From NCBI GenBank assembly GCA_964035015.1, contig OZ036017.1, positions 4,484,261-4,548,260 on the forward strand: a stretch of DNA of 64,000 bases, given 5' to 3'. Shown in pieces: positions 13,150 through 24,537 of this stretch. The notes under the pieces were generated by a model. It saw only the letters and a program-made list of their open reading frames with translations. It searched no databases and was not told the DNA's origin. A program made the position numbers and the translations under genes. The stretch's first letter is position 1, and each line of letters starts with the position of its first letter. This stretch comes from Corallium rubrum. Its lineage: Eukaryota > Cnidaria > Anthozoa > Scleralcyonacea > Coralliidae.

Positions 13150-13314
13150 GGCAACGCCCTCCGTGGCTCAGTGGTCACAGCATTGCACTAGAATCGCAAG
13201 GTTGTGGGTTCAATTCCTGCCGGAAGGCCTGTGTAGTTGCATTTTTCGCAACTGGTCCCGGTTTGGTCTTAAAATGTATATATTCTACACTCGAATTTTC
13301 CTTCACCCAAAATC
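13150..13314 (+). mobile_element. tRNA-derived SINE
   Basis: A tRNA-like head at 13157-13227 has A-box TGGCTCAGTGG and B-box GGTTCAATTCC. Acceptor strands CCCTCCG and CGGAAGG pair at 6 of 7 positions, and the arm TTGCA/CGCAA encloses a seven-base loop with AGA in the anticodon position. A ~90-bp non-tRNA tail follows, ending ACCCAAAATCCTTA. This is a polymerase III retroposon and not a functional tRNA gene. Confidence 0.85.
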
Positions 13315-13420
13315 CTTAGAACACGCTATGTAATCGAGTGAAATGCCCAATATTACTTATAATATACCCAATTCTCTCCTGGCATTACCACATTATATAT
13401 ACAGAACTCGCGATCAAACT

Positions 13421-13590
13421 CTTGGCAACACCCTCCATGGCTCAGTGGTCAGAGCATTGCACTAGAATCGCAAGGTCGTGGGTTCAATTCCTGCTGGAAG
13501 GCCTGTGTAGTTGCATTTTTCGCAACTGGTCCCGGTTTGGTCTTAAAATGTATATATTCTACACTCGAATTTTCCTTCACCCAAAATCCT
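13421..13590 (+). mobile_element. tRNA-derived SINE, second full copy
   Basis: It has the same head and tail as the copy at 13150, including D-stem GCTC/GAGC. The SINE cluster is flanked by TTTGTTTACAT at about 13070 and 13592, a possible target duplication for a composite insertion. Confidence 0.85.
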
Positions 13591-13704
13591 TATTTGTTTA
13601 CATGATCTGGCAGGCCCTCTCAAAAATGTGACCTGTCCAATGAGGGCCTGCGGAGGAGGCAGAGTCTGAACCACCATAGGGGTCTGGTGCTGAGCAGTTA
13701 CTGC

Positions 13705-14010
13705 GATATAATGAATTATATGATATAATGAAATTATATGACATAATGGAATTATATGATATAATGAATTATATGATATAATGAATTATATGACATAATG
13801 AATTATATGACATAATGAATTACTTGATATAATGAATTATATGACATAATGAATTATATGATATAATGGAATTATATGATATAATGGAATTATATGATAT
13901 AATGGAATTATATGACATAATGATTATATGATATAATGGAATTATGACATAATGCCAATTATATGATATAATGCATTATTTGATATAATGCATTATATGA
14001 CATAAATGAA
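13705..14010. repeat. Palindromic AT array, right arm
   Basis: Copies of ATATGATATAATGAATT and ATATGACATAATGAATT form the inverted counterpart of 10005-10370. Confidence 0.85.
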
Positions 14011-14268
14011 TTTGTCATAAACATTTATTTGAAACAATTACTGTTGTGCAAATGAGTATTATGTCGTATAATAAGAATACACAATACTTATTCTTCAATA
14101 TAATGGAATAAAACTAAAACAAATTATATGAAATAATATTTTTTGTTAGAGAATTATTTCAAACAATAAAAGTTGGCATTAATTTCATTATTTGACATAA
14201 AACCTGTTATATCAAATAATTATTGATATAATAAAGAAATATAATTTCCGGACATTTGGCACCCCATA

Positions 14269-14416
14269 GTTAATTGCATGCCGAATTGACCTGACGATCA
14301 TAGCTGAGTCCATCGACGTGAAGCCCCTTCCCGATCCGGCCCAGACCCCGAAGAGTCCTGACCAGTCCAGGACGGGTCCGCGCGCCTCAAGTCCCAGCCC
14401 GACATGCCCAACCCTT

Positions 14417-14447
<31 letters not shown>

Positions 14448-15058
14448 CATTTTGCCGACTTCCCTTACCTACATTGTTCTATCGACTAGAGGCTGCTCAC
14501 CTTGGAGGAAAATGAACAACTCCCCCGGGTTTTCAAGGGTCGTCGAAGGCGCACCGGACCCCACAAGATCTGTGGAGCTTTACCGAACGTGAAACCCTAT
14601 CTCCGGCTAAACCGATTCTAGGGTGACAGTCCGTTAAAAAGAAGAGAGAACTCTTCCCCGGACTCTCGCCGACGTTTCCGAGTTCGTTTGCGTTACCGCT
14701 GTGTGCCACAAGTGGCCATATCCCTGTTCTGGTTCGGGAATATTAACCCGATTCCCTTTCGACAGGCGGCCCCCGAAAGTGGGCGCTTTATAACGGAACT
14801 TTCCTGTGTCTTAGGATCGACTCACCCATGTCCAACTGCTGTTCACATGGAACCTTTCTCCGCTTCAGTCTTCAAAGTTCTCATTTGAATATTTGCTACT
14901 ACCACCAAGATCTGCACCAGAGGACGTTTCACCCTGACTCGCGTCAAAGGCTGCGTCACGACCTCCGCGCCCTCCTACTCGTCGAAGCTAGGGCATTTGC
15001 TCCGACGGTCGAGTATGGGTGCGACGCTTGAGCGCCATCCATTTTCAGGGCTAGTCGA

Positions 15059-15094
<36 letters not shown>

Positions 15095-15336
15095 TCCGAC
15101 TTCATGGCCACCGTCCTGCTGTCAATATCGACCAACACCTTTTGTGGGATCTGATGAGCGTCGACTTGGGCACCTTAACGCGACGTTCGGTTCATCCCGC
15201 ATCGCCAGTTCTGCTTACCAAAAATGGCCCACTAAGGACTCGCATTCCATTGTCCAGCTTCATTCGGGCAAGTCGGACTTCTTACCAATTTAAAGTTTGA
15301 GAATAGGTTAAAGTCATTTCGACCCTAAGACCTCTA
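14269..15336 (-). pseudogene. 28S rRNA pseudogene, 5' part (domains II-III to ES27)
   Basis: The minus strand matches 28S rRNA from about 15336 (the AGAGGTCTTAGGGTCG region) through TTTCAAATGAGAACTTTGAA, CCATGTGAACAGC and the H61-H63 region to expansion segment ES27 at 14269. About 60 bases normally present after GCTCACCTTGGAG (near 14503) are deleted, which confirms loss of function. The 5' end breaks at 15336 against mobile-element sequence. It is collinear with 8962-9734, so one truncated rDNA copy was later split by the foldback element. Protein frames here are spurious. Confidence 0.92.
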
Positions 15337-16000
15337 CAGGGGAGGGCCCTTAGGAGTTGGGGGCCTCTAACTCTCTGTTTCATGTCTGTTATGCCACCAG
15401 GTGCCATAAAAAACAATAACAAAGTAGAAAATTACACTTGTAATTCTAGTTACCCTGGTTAAATACAGTGATATTTTTTTCCATGTATTATTATTTTCTA
15501 TCTATTTCAAGACTTTGAAGATGAATTGGGTTAGAGCCTGAAAATCAAAATTTTACCAACTGAGTGGGCTTTTACTGTATTCAATATTGAAAAAAATTTT
15601 TTTTTCAATTTTGCTACACAGAACAAATACCATCTGAATGTCATGTGGCTCTAACACAAATTCATACTGTAAAGTACCTACTAGTTTGGTGGTAAAGACT
15701 GCTGGTGAGAACTTGGACCATGAAATATTAATGACTCAAACAGTAACAATCCTAATGCCAACACACCACTAGCTTTTTTAAGTCATTTAGTGTTTATTAT
15801 AATTACAGGCATTGGTAATTTTACACAATAACACACCTGAAAAAACATTTTCATGGGATACATTTCCACTAATTAATTTCAATTGTCCCAATTATGAGAT
15901 CATAGATTGGATGGAGGGCCCTTAGGAGTTGGGGGCCTCTAACTCTCTGTTTCATGTCTGTTACGCCACCAGGTGCCATAAAAAACAATAACAATAAAAA
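15337..16000. mobile_element. Repeat-bounded mobile-element remnant
   Basis: A ~85-bp segment beginning GGGCCCTTAGGAGTTGGGGG occurs directly repeated at 15345-15427 and 15916-15997. The sequence between them is AT-rich without coding signal. It probably represents element ends or a tandem truncated copy and abuts the broken 28S. Confidence 0.5.
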
Positions 16001-16083
16001 ACCTGACCTGTAACCATCACTGAAGTAAAGTAGTGGTGCTGCATAGCTAGTAATGTTGAAATACAAATCGAAATATAGTAAGG

Positions 16084-16152
16084 TTTGAGTACTGCTGAAA
16101 ATATTAAGTAGTAGTTTCTAACGTGATATTTTCAGCAGCATTAAACCTTACT
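16084..16152. repeat. Small hairpin element
   Basis: TATAGTAAGGTTTGAGTACT...CTGAAAATAT pairs with ATATTTTCAGCAGCATTAAA...TTACTATA. Its outer end resembles the TATAGTAGGTTAATACTGCC ends at 26500 and the termini of the Penelope-like copies. Confidence 0.6.
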
Positions 16153-16427
16153 ATAATTCGATTTGTAACCATTACTGACTGTTCACTTCATGAATGAATG
16201 CCTAAGTTACAATTATACCATCTCTTAGTATCATTATTAAATCATTGACATGAGCAGGGGTGGTGGAAGCATGCCCCATGTAGGGGTGACAAACCGTTTT
16301 CACCCCCACAAAATTTTTAACTAACTTAACCTAATACATTATAACAATGGGATTGAAATGAAAGCTAAGAAAGTACCATGCAGGTATATGCATGATATAC
16401 AGCTGTATACCTATTAGACATGTCCAA

Positions 16428-16672
16428 TAGGCCATTTTCAAAATCACATGGTATGGTTCATACATATATTCTGGAAGGACAACATTTTATAATGCCATCG
16501 ATATTGGGGGGAAAATGCTTTACCATTTGAGTAAACAACAGCTGTATGGGCAAAGCATGATAAACTGATTCTACATCACTTTCTCAATGAGATTGATGCC
16601 ATATTAAACAATTTGTCCTTATAATATATGTATAAACCATGTGATTTTGAAAATGGCCTATTAAACAGTCTG
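16428..16672. mobile_element. MITE-like inverted repeat
   Basis: Arms of ~65 bp, one starting AATAGGCCATTTTCAAAATC and one ending with its complement, flank a short loop. No terminal duplication is clear. Confidence 0.65.
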
Positions 16673-17649
16673 ACAAAACTTTGAACTGATGAAGTATATG
16701 TTTGTTCACTTAATATTGTCTTAAGTTAGGACATAAAAGGTTTATCTAGGTGCTTTATTAGTGCGTTCCTACCCAGGAAGTCTAAAAATTCAAGCATGCC
16801 CACATAGCCCCTACACTCAAAAACATCTTCTGCAGTCCCTGTCTAAAACAGGACGGTGTAATTTGGCAACTAATGCTTAACCCATTTGGATATAACCATG
16901 TAAAATAATGCACTTTTCTAATTAACTTTAGACCACTATATAGATTATCACATTATAATTTTAAGAAAGCAATGCCTTCTGCCAGGCAATACTGCCAATT
17001 AAGGAATAGTAATTTTACATATATAAAAGCTATAAACGACAGTGTCATATTGATAAAATAATATATTTTTGTTAAAATCACAGGATACATAACATAAAAA
17101 GTCATATAAGATTTACATGTACCTTTTATAAACCGGTAAACTCAGATAATTATGAATTGATCTATTAAAGTTATTATTCAAATAGTCATGACAATATTCC
17201 AACGGAAACTTTATTAATAAAGTTTCACTCCCAATGATATTTATTTTTGTACATACAAGCACGGGAATGTGAAATCTGTATATTTCGCTACGAGCAATCG
17301 ACAATGTGGAACTGGACTATCGACAATGATGAAATCGGTGCCATATCTGTCATACCCAAACGTTCTTTTTCTCGGATGGAAACTCGAATTCGGAATTCCA
17401 AACATATTACAAAGGCAAAAAAGTATTTCTTGTCTCTTGTCGCACATTTTGTCAGATTTTAGTCCCAAATAAACATGTATTCTTCTTCACTCCTTCTCAC
17501 GAAAACAACAGCAAGACATGAAGACCGGGCTGGGAGCATGGGTGTGAAATTATCTGCGTAGCGCAGTAGGTGTCGAACGTTTAGCCAATCAGAGTCAAGT
17601 TTCAAATCGATTGTCCCAGAGCCTTTTTTCCCCTGGACGTAGACAGACG

Positions 17650-19608
17650 ATGGATGCGATCATATTATTGAAGGTAAGTCATAGATTCTTTAATCAGCAA
17701 TTTTGTATACTGATTTGTATGTATTAAATTTGAAATAGTCGGCAAGGCATACTTGGGGTATTTTATATTTATTCGCCACAGAATGCTCTTAATTTATTCG
17801 CTAGAAATGTTCGTAATTGTTGGAACACAAACGATTTGCAGTTTGATTCTTACAAAATATGTTTATTTTCGTAGTTTAAAAGTATTACAATTACATAAAG
17901 GATTTATGGTTTGTTTCAGGAATTGACAAATTGTTTTGTGTTGATCAACAACGGCGGCAATTTTGAATATATATACCCCCTATATACTATAAGTAATTCA
18001 TTTACAAAAAGTCGACCATTTGATTCCCTCTTTGATGTATACAACTGTTATGTTTCAATATTTAATTTAAGAAAAGGCTTTACTGTGTCAACAACATTGC
18101 TTGAAAACTAGATATTCCTAGACAGCAATGTTCTCAGTGTTGGAGTCTGGGGTGAACTTATGCATGTATGCTATATACCAGACTACAAAGAATATTAAAC
18201 ATTTTTCAAAGAATATTAAGATTTAAACATGGACTGGGCTGGCCCGGTTAACTGGTTGTGACAACCGGGATCCAGGCAAACTGAGCTAGCTCGCTTGCCA
18301 TGTAATTGTAATGTTGAAAAGACATACAATTTATGTAGGACAGCTAGCCCGGTCCATGTCATCACCCCCTTAGTTTGCTGCTGTTCAGAGTTAAACAAAT
18401 GTTCAGCAGTTAATGTCAGCACATTTCTTAATAAAAAAGTTAATCATACTGTAGTGATGAAACCACATTTTAATTAGAGGTGCTATTGCCGACACCACAT
18501 TTCAGCCAAAATCTCTAGTGTTGAAAGATTATTAGATCTTTATTCAAGAATTTTCACACCATAGAGCTTTTTCTTTAAAAATTGAATCTAAAAAGGTTTC
18601 CATAATTAAAGTTATAATTATACCTGGACTTAAGTTAAGTATGTTTGTTGTATGATAGACTGGAGTATCACTTTTATATATTTAAGGACCAATCATTTTA
18701 CTTATGGTAATATGTGATCATAACTGGGTCAGGTAGAATTGAGTCCATGCTGGATTCTAAATTTATGGGTGACTGTGTTGCCTGCTTGCTTGATGAAGTC
18801 GAATCATTGCCATTCACCTTCCATTCCATTCCATACGACAAGTACAAGTGTGATGTGTGTAGTGCAAAAGGAAGTTACATGTATATATTTTCGACCTAGC
18901 ATGTTTCTCTGAAATTAATTATGCAATTATGTTTACTCTCTGCATACCAGCATGGCCGGGTGGTGTAGCTCTGTCCCAACACCACACAAGAGTCTGGGGG
19001 TGAGACAGTGTGCTGTATGTGCTCCACTAAGAAAATGTTTTTATTAATATATGGATTTTGTTACTTTATTTTGAAATTAACAGATGCCAAAGTCATGTAT
19101 CTAATGAAATACTTGCCAACAATATTTGGAAGACAGAAGACATTGAAAAAAAAGTGGAGCTTTTACATGAATTGAAGGTGAGATGCTTGAAATTTAAATA
19201 TTTTCTTGTTACTGTTTGTCTGTTAGGCACATGCAGGTACATGTATGTTTACATGTAAGAAATAGTTTCTTGATCCTTGTTTGCTAAGGCTATATTAATT
19301 TTCAGGAAAACGAAGACCCAGATGTTTGGATTGAAAAGTATGTATAAAATATGCCAATGATGATAGTGGAAAAAGAAAATATTTATGTTGTTGTGTACTG
19401 GATGGATGCCAAGAAAATGGATGAAGCTATGGTTGGGTTTTTGGCATGTTTTTATCTGCTGGACTACAACTATCCAAAGCAACATGAAGTAGGCATGAAC
19501 ATCTTACAATACTATGTTTTTGAGGGCAAAACAATTCCTGAGGATATTGCAGCTTTGTTTAACAGCCAACTTTCTCAGTATAAATGCTACAAAGCTGAAT
19601 CTGTTTAG
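17650..19608 (+). CDS. Hypothetical multi-exon gene (partial model)
   Basis: Exon 1 (17650-17673, MDAIILLK) ends in AAG|GTAAGT. Exon 2 starts at 17920 after TTTGTTTCAG and continues in frame as ELTNCFVLINNGGNFEY. Later coding-like pieces are 18711-18899, with IESMLDSKFMGDCVACLLDE, then 19083-19179 and 19304 onward. The last open piece, 19351-19608, resembles in layout the C-terminal exon of the SAMD3-like gene at 40910 (a strand, DLxxAL-like helix, YPK, FLQ-like motif). A diverged inverted copy of 17640-18760 lies at 36440-37110. The exact splicing and the link between the parts are inferred, and function is unknown. Confidence 0.4.
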
Positions 19609-19654
19609 CTTATAACATTTTCCCTTAATTTTATTATTATATACTGTATTGGTA

Positions 19655-19870
19655 AAAAGATATGGAAAAAGTAAATGCAGTCAACTGTTTCTTTTTTAGA
19701 AAGGTTTAGTGAGTTTAGCTTTTGTCATACTACAACATCATCAGAACTTTCTGAGTTCTGATGAGTTCAGAGTTCTGATGATGTCATAGCACAGCGAAAG
19801 CTAAACTCATTAAACCTTTTTTAAAACAGTAACAGTTGGCTGCATTTGCTTTCTCCATATCCTTTTATCT
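19655..19870. mobile_element. Hairpin element with CTGATGA...CGAAA motif
   Basis: Long inverted arms (ATATGGAAAAAGTAAATGCAG and complement; GGTTTAGTGAGTTTAGCTTT and complement) meet at a loop near 19755. The right arm reads CTGATGATGTC...GCGAAAGC, reminiscent of a hammerhead ribozyme core found in Penelope-like element termini. Confidence 0.55.
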
Positions 19871-20018
19871 ATACTGTATGTTACTGAAGGATATATGTTT
19901 ATTGGACTTATAAATTATATATTGGTGTTTAATTGAAAGGTATATTTTTATCACTTTTCAGCTTATTAACATTGTTATTAGTTAAAATTAGACATGCATG
20001 CATGCAGAATTATTGTGT

Positions 20019-20162
<144 letters not shown>

Positions 20163-20264
20163 TAAGAAAATCCTTTTAAATTACATTATTAGATTCTAAT
20201 AGAATAGAATATAATCTAGATAATTATTCATATAATTCTTATATAATAAGTTATTGCATGCATG

Positions 20265-20757
20265 TGATTTCTTTCAAGAGTTTCTCTATAAGAAAATATA
20301 TTCTTATTTTAAGAAAATATGGTAACCCTTTTAAATGTATTCGTCAAAGAGAGAAATATGGCATGCAGTGCATGAGTTAAAATAACATAATTTTAATCTC
20401 ATTTTATGAAATATTTTCTTGGCAAGAAAAAAAACATAAATTTATTCTTCTTTTAAGAAATATTTTTCATGGATTTTCTTCCTAAGAAAAAAATTTCTTG
20501 CTATTCTCCCAAATAAGAAATTTCTCATTTCAAGAAAAAAAAATCTTGAAATAAGTTTTTTTTTTCTTGGATTAAGATTTCTTTTTCTTAAAACAAGACA
20601 AATATTTTCTTATTTTAAGAAATAATTTTCTTAGATTTTCTTAGTAAGAAAAAATTTCTTGCTATTCTCCCAAATAAGAAATTTCTTATTTTAAGAAAAA
20701 AATTTCTTAAAACAAGTTGTTTTTTTCTTGAAACAAGAAAATGATTTTTTGCTGTGC
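20265..20757. repeat. Palindrome-rich AAGAAA/TTTCTT element
   Basis: Multiple copies of TTTCTTATTTTAAGAAA and related palindromes fill about 490 bp and end at TTTTTTGCTGTGCATG. A related segment at 34905-35330 starts CACAGCAAAATCCTGATTC, so CAGCAAAA may mark the terminus of one dispersed family. Confidence 0.6.
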
Positions 20758-21064
20758 ATGTATAAACTTATTTGTATTCCATACGTATTGACATTTAATT
20801 GACAATTTCCTTCACTTAACTTCATATTCGTAATTTCATATAAATATTTTATTTGAATTGGCGTATTCTATATGATCAGGGCGGCAGCATTGTGTTGTAT
20901 TTTAAAATATGTAAATAATCTGTAATTTATTGTTGTACATGTATATATATGTGTTAAATTATTTAGAAAATTGTCAATTAATTTTATTAGCTAAATAAAT
21001 GTGAAACTTAATGTTTTTACTGTTTTAGTTCAATTTAGAGCGTAATTTTCATTTACTATATATA

Positions 21065-21341
21065 GGAGTCATTTTGACTCCAAAAGTGGAGTAAAAAAAA
21101 AGGTACAGAATGACTCCCTTTTTGGAGTAAATTTTACTCCAGTTTTTTAACTCCATTTTCGGAGTAAATTATACTCCATTATTGGAGTCGTTTTCATTCC
21201 TAGTGGAGTACAAACGACTCCAATAATGGAGTAAAATTTACTCCAAAAAGGGAGTTAAAAAACTGGAGTAAAATTTACTCTGAAAAGGGAGTCATTCTGT
21301 ACCTTTTTTTTTTACTCCACTTTTGGAGTCAAAATGACTCC
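21065..21341. mobile_element. 277-bp perfect-like foldback element
   Basis: The whole segment is an inverted repeat centred near 21203. Each arm is built from smaller palindromes such as GGAGTCATTTTGACTCC, GGAGTAAATTTTACTCC and GGAGTAAATTATACTCC, so palindromes sit within a palindrome. It has no coding capacity. Confidence 0.85.
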
Positions 21342-21361
21342 TTGAAATTAACAGTGCATGC

Positions 21362-21475
21362 ACCGCTGTAGAGAAAACTTTTCTGACTGCTCCAACCGGG
21401 AATCGACCTAAGGTCTCGGGTTTAATGTACCAGCGCTCTCGGCTGAGGCAGTCAGAAATTTCCATATACTAGACT
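21362..21475 (-). mobile_element. tRNA-like SINE, family 2
   Basis: On the minus strand TGACTGCCTCAGCC...GGTCGATTCCCGG...GAGCAGTCA forms a tRNA-like body with a B-box-like segment and long pairing ends. It is followed by TTTTCTCTACAGC, shared with 22862-22977. Confidence 0.55.
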
Positions 21476-22141
21476 AATACATTAATGCAACAACCCGGCC
21501 CCTCGCTTCATGTACTTTACCTTTACAGTTTTTATGAATATATAGACCGGTATTGATATAATTGAATATTCTAATTATTTATCCACCAGATAATTTTCTT
21601 CCAAACACCACTTCATAAAAATTGAGCATATTTGATTGTTGTTGCTATGGCTACAATGCTGAAATTTACAAACCTGAAAAGTGTGGAAGTTTGCAAAGTC
21701 ACACATACACTGTCAACTATTTGGCATCGGTATATGTGTATACTGTACAATAAATACAATCATGTTAGTATGCAAAAATAATAAATTATGAAGTAAATGA
21801 TTCATATACACTACAGGTAACATTTTATTTAGTAAAACAATGGAAATATCAATTTTTTAATTGCATGTACTAAATTCACCTATTCCTGCCAAGTTGGCCT
21901 CTTATTATTAATCTACTCTGGCTATCATACTGTATGGCACAATCTTTCAGGCAGGAATGGGTTAAACACTTGAATCAGTATTTAATATATGCACATTTTT
22001 AATAACCTTTTTCTGTGTGGACTGCAAACTCTTATATAATTGCATATTTCTAAAACAAATTAGATTTACTGTCAACAAAATAAAAAATTCTCACTTTGTT
22101 CAGCGTTTATCAAATATAATAGTGATAGAATTAAGTCTCTA

Positions 22142-22579
22142 CAGACCTGGCCGTAAGTATTTGGGCAGGCGCGCGGCATATCGCGCGCCATATTAACGTC
22201 AGGCGCGCGATTAAAAAAACGGTAAAAATTACGCTTATTGGCTATACAGACTAGAATAACATTCACAAAACTGAGTAAAAATTTATGTAGAACAAAACAA
22301 TTTTAACATAAACATTGTCCAGAGTTTAGACGAAATTAGTATAGGTACTATATAGTATAGGTACTTCAACACCTGTGGCTAGATAACAACTTGTTTTTCT
22401 TTTATAACTAGTCTAATGAGGATTTGTTCCGGTAAAAATTCATTTAGAATAAAAAAACCAGACGCGCGATTTCGTACTCTTAAAACAAACGAGGCGCGCG
22501 TTAAAAGGCGCGTCTCGAGGAGTCAAGGCGCGTGCGGAGGCGCGCGCGCGCCATCGCGCGCCTCAAACGGCCAGGCCTG
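22142..22579. mobile_element. GC-rich hAT-like MITE with GGCGCGCG motifs
   Basis: The termini CAGACCTGGCCG and CGGCCAGGCCTG are inverted and flanked by TCTCTA at 22136-22141 and 22580-22585. The outer parts are unusually GC-rich, with many GCGCGC runs, in an AT-rich setting. The interior is AT-rich with no open gene. Confidence 0.7.
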
Positions 22580-22861
22580 TCTCTACACAAAGGACATGTG
22601 TTTAATAAGTAAAATGCAGTCACAGAATGCAGTAAAACGGAAACTAAATTCAAGAGACAGTTAAATACCCACGAAAGTTTTACTTTATTTTGGCTATTAA
22701 AATAGTTCACACACCCAATGGTCTAGAATGAACGAATGCTTTATACCTTCTATATTTCAACTTTTCTCATTTCGCTTTTTGTATTTAAAAACAATCTCTG
22801 AACTAAAATATTTTCTCTAAGACAACTTTAACGAAGAGTTAGGTATCTTTCTCCAGGACGG

Positions 22862-22977
22862 ATATTTCTGACTGCCTCAACCGGGAGTCCCAAGCGCTCA
22901 GCGCTACGTACGTTAAACCAGAGACCTTGGGTTCGATTCTCGCCGGTTGGGGCAGTCAGAAAACTTTTCTCTACAGC
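22862..22977 (+). mobile_element. tRNA-like SINE, family 2
   Basis: TGACTGCCTCAACCGGGAG...GGTTCGATTCTCGCC...GGGGCAGTCA has a good B box and pairs end to end, with the tail TTTTCTCTACAGC. It matches the minus-strand copy at 21362-21475. Confidence 0.6.
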
Positions 22978-23364
22978 AGTGATATTCCACTTTATTTGAA
23001 ATTCTTTTTCTTCAAGGCAGCAGATGTTTTATCAGGTTTAAATGTTTACTGAAACTTTGTTTTTCCTACATCTTGTCTTAACCTTTTACAGCTCAAGCAA
23101 TTGTCTTTAGTACTGTATGTTACTCTGGCCAATACTAGATGACTTTACTTGTCAATCAGAGGCCCCCTGGGTTATAACGTTTGCTGATGTAACGAAACAT
23201 TATTTATTAATATTTTTTTTGTATTATTTTGTTATTGCTCTAATTTTGTATTATGTTGTAATTCCTTAAAAAAAATTATTTATTTTTCCTCAGTCTCACA
23301 AAGTTACTTAATATACCAAGTCCCCATTGCAGCTGGTACAATCCAACACATAACCAAAACTCAG

Positions 23365-23970
23365 CATTTCACCAAAACCCAGTACATCACCAAAATCCAG
23401 TACATCATCAAAACCCAGTACACCACCACAAGATAACACACCAACAACTCCAAAACTGGTGGAAATACCAAATCATCTGAAATCAAGAGCTTCAAATGCA
23501 CGTAGTGTAAAGAAGGCAGCCCGTTTAGTTCTTGGGGGTCTGTTCAACAGTAATGAAAGAATGAACTGTACCCTGACAGGAGGAAAAGGCAAGGGAAAGT
23601 TCGATGAATACAAAATCACCCTTTTGCACGGTAAGTAGATGGGAAAAATTATTATTTTCTGAAATCTCTTTAATGCAAAAGTAAAAGACCCAATTTCTGG
23701 GCACACACCAGAGAGGATTACTCAACATTATATTTTTCTTTGTCATCTGTTACAACAATATCCAAGATAAATAAATTACAGAGCTTGCAGTGCAAATGTC
23801 CACCTGAAACAAAACACTTCCTTTCCGATATTTACTCGCACACCACTCTGATGTTGATAATAGAACTTACTAATTCTTTTATGTTCTATGTAGCACTTTA
23901 ATTCTTGCAATTTGACTTAATTTCAGATTTCCTGAGGGCAATATATCCCAAGTCATTGACACCTATTTAG
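23365..23970 (+). CDS. BEN-domain-like C-terminal exons
   Basis: An exon starting about 23365 after AAAACTCAG runs open to 23630, ending CAC G|GTAAGT. It encodes a Ser/Pro/Thr-rich linker, then a segment with ARSVKKAARLVLGGLF and GKGKFDEYKITLLH. The next exon, 23927-23970 after TTAATTTCAG, completes DFLRAIYPKSLTPI and a stop. The spacing of LLxxLF, GK and LD/FD-xxKI is that of a BEN domain, a DNA- and protein-interaction module. Upstream exons are not identified and might include those at 17650-19608. An in-frame stop just before 23365 sets the 5' limit. Confidence 0.5.
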
Positions 23971-24236
23971 TAAATAGAGTCATTGGGCAAGTTGCCATTG
24001 AAACACGGGCAGGACTTTTAACCGGTTGTAATAAGTTACATGTACATGTAGCAGAGCAGCATAACATTTTGGTAAATGTTTTTACATTGTCAATATTCCT
24101 AATTTATTTATTTATTGAATTAAATGAAATAAAACTATTTTACTGAAACTTGGCTTGTTTATTTATACAAATATTCCTAATTTGTAATTGTCTGTATTAA
24201 TAAGTCAGTAACAGTTAATAATGATGTGACAGAGTT

Positions 24237-24500
24237 AATGCATGAAGCTTACCTGGTATTGCATGATGCATGCAATTTTCCCAGCCTGCCGGCATGACTA
24301 TTGCATGCATGCATCTGCATGTATGCCCCATGCATGCATGCTCAAGCATGCACCATGCATGCTCATGCATGCACCATGCATGCATCATGCTTGCACCATG
24401 CATGCTGAAGCATGCATGCATGCTGAAAGTGCCAGTTTGCATCCATGCAATGCTATACATGCATGTATGCATTGCATGTATGCCACATGCATGCGATACC
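24237..24500. repeat. GCATGC-rich minisatellite
   Basis: The motifs CATGCATGCA, GCACCATGCATGC and TCAAGCATGC repeat irregularly. The motif is self-complementary, so open frames arise on both strands by chance. Confidence 0.9.
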
Positions 24501-24537
24501 GTTTGGAAGGGAGGGAACCATAATTGTTTATATTTTT

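Larger units (their letters stand above)
9735..14268. mobile_element. 4.5-kb foldback element inserted in 28S
   Basis: Inverted ends TATGGGGTGCCAAATGTCC and its complement lie at 9735 and 14268, flanked by a 6-bp direct repeat GTTAAT (9729-9734 and 14269-14274). Homology between the arms extends about 650 bp inward through AT-rich sequence to about 10430 on the left and 13655 on the right. The interior holds further nested inverted repeats, a MITE and SINEs, but no transposase. A TTAA duplication shared with piggyBac elements would also fit the junction. The family is not recognised. Confidence 0.8.

Noticed and set aside
13157..13227. Functional tRNA gene
   Set aside because: The body is followed by a SINE tail, has an acceptor mismatch and recurs in dispersed truncated copies.
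14956..15300. Short protein frames in 14269-15336 and 8960-9388
   Set aside because: These lie in 28S rRNA pseudogene sequence.
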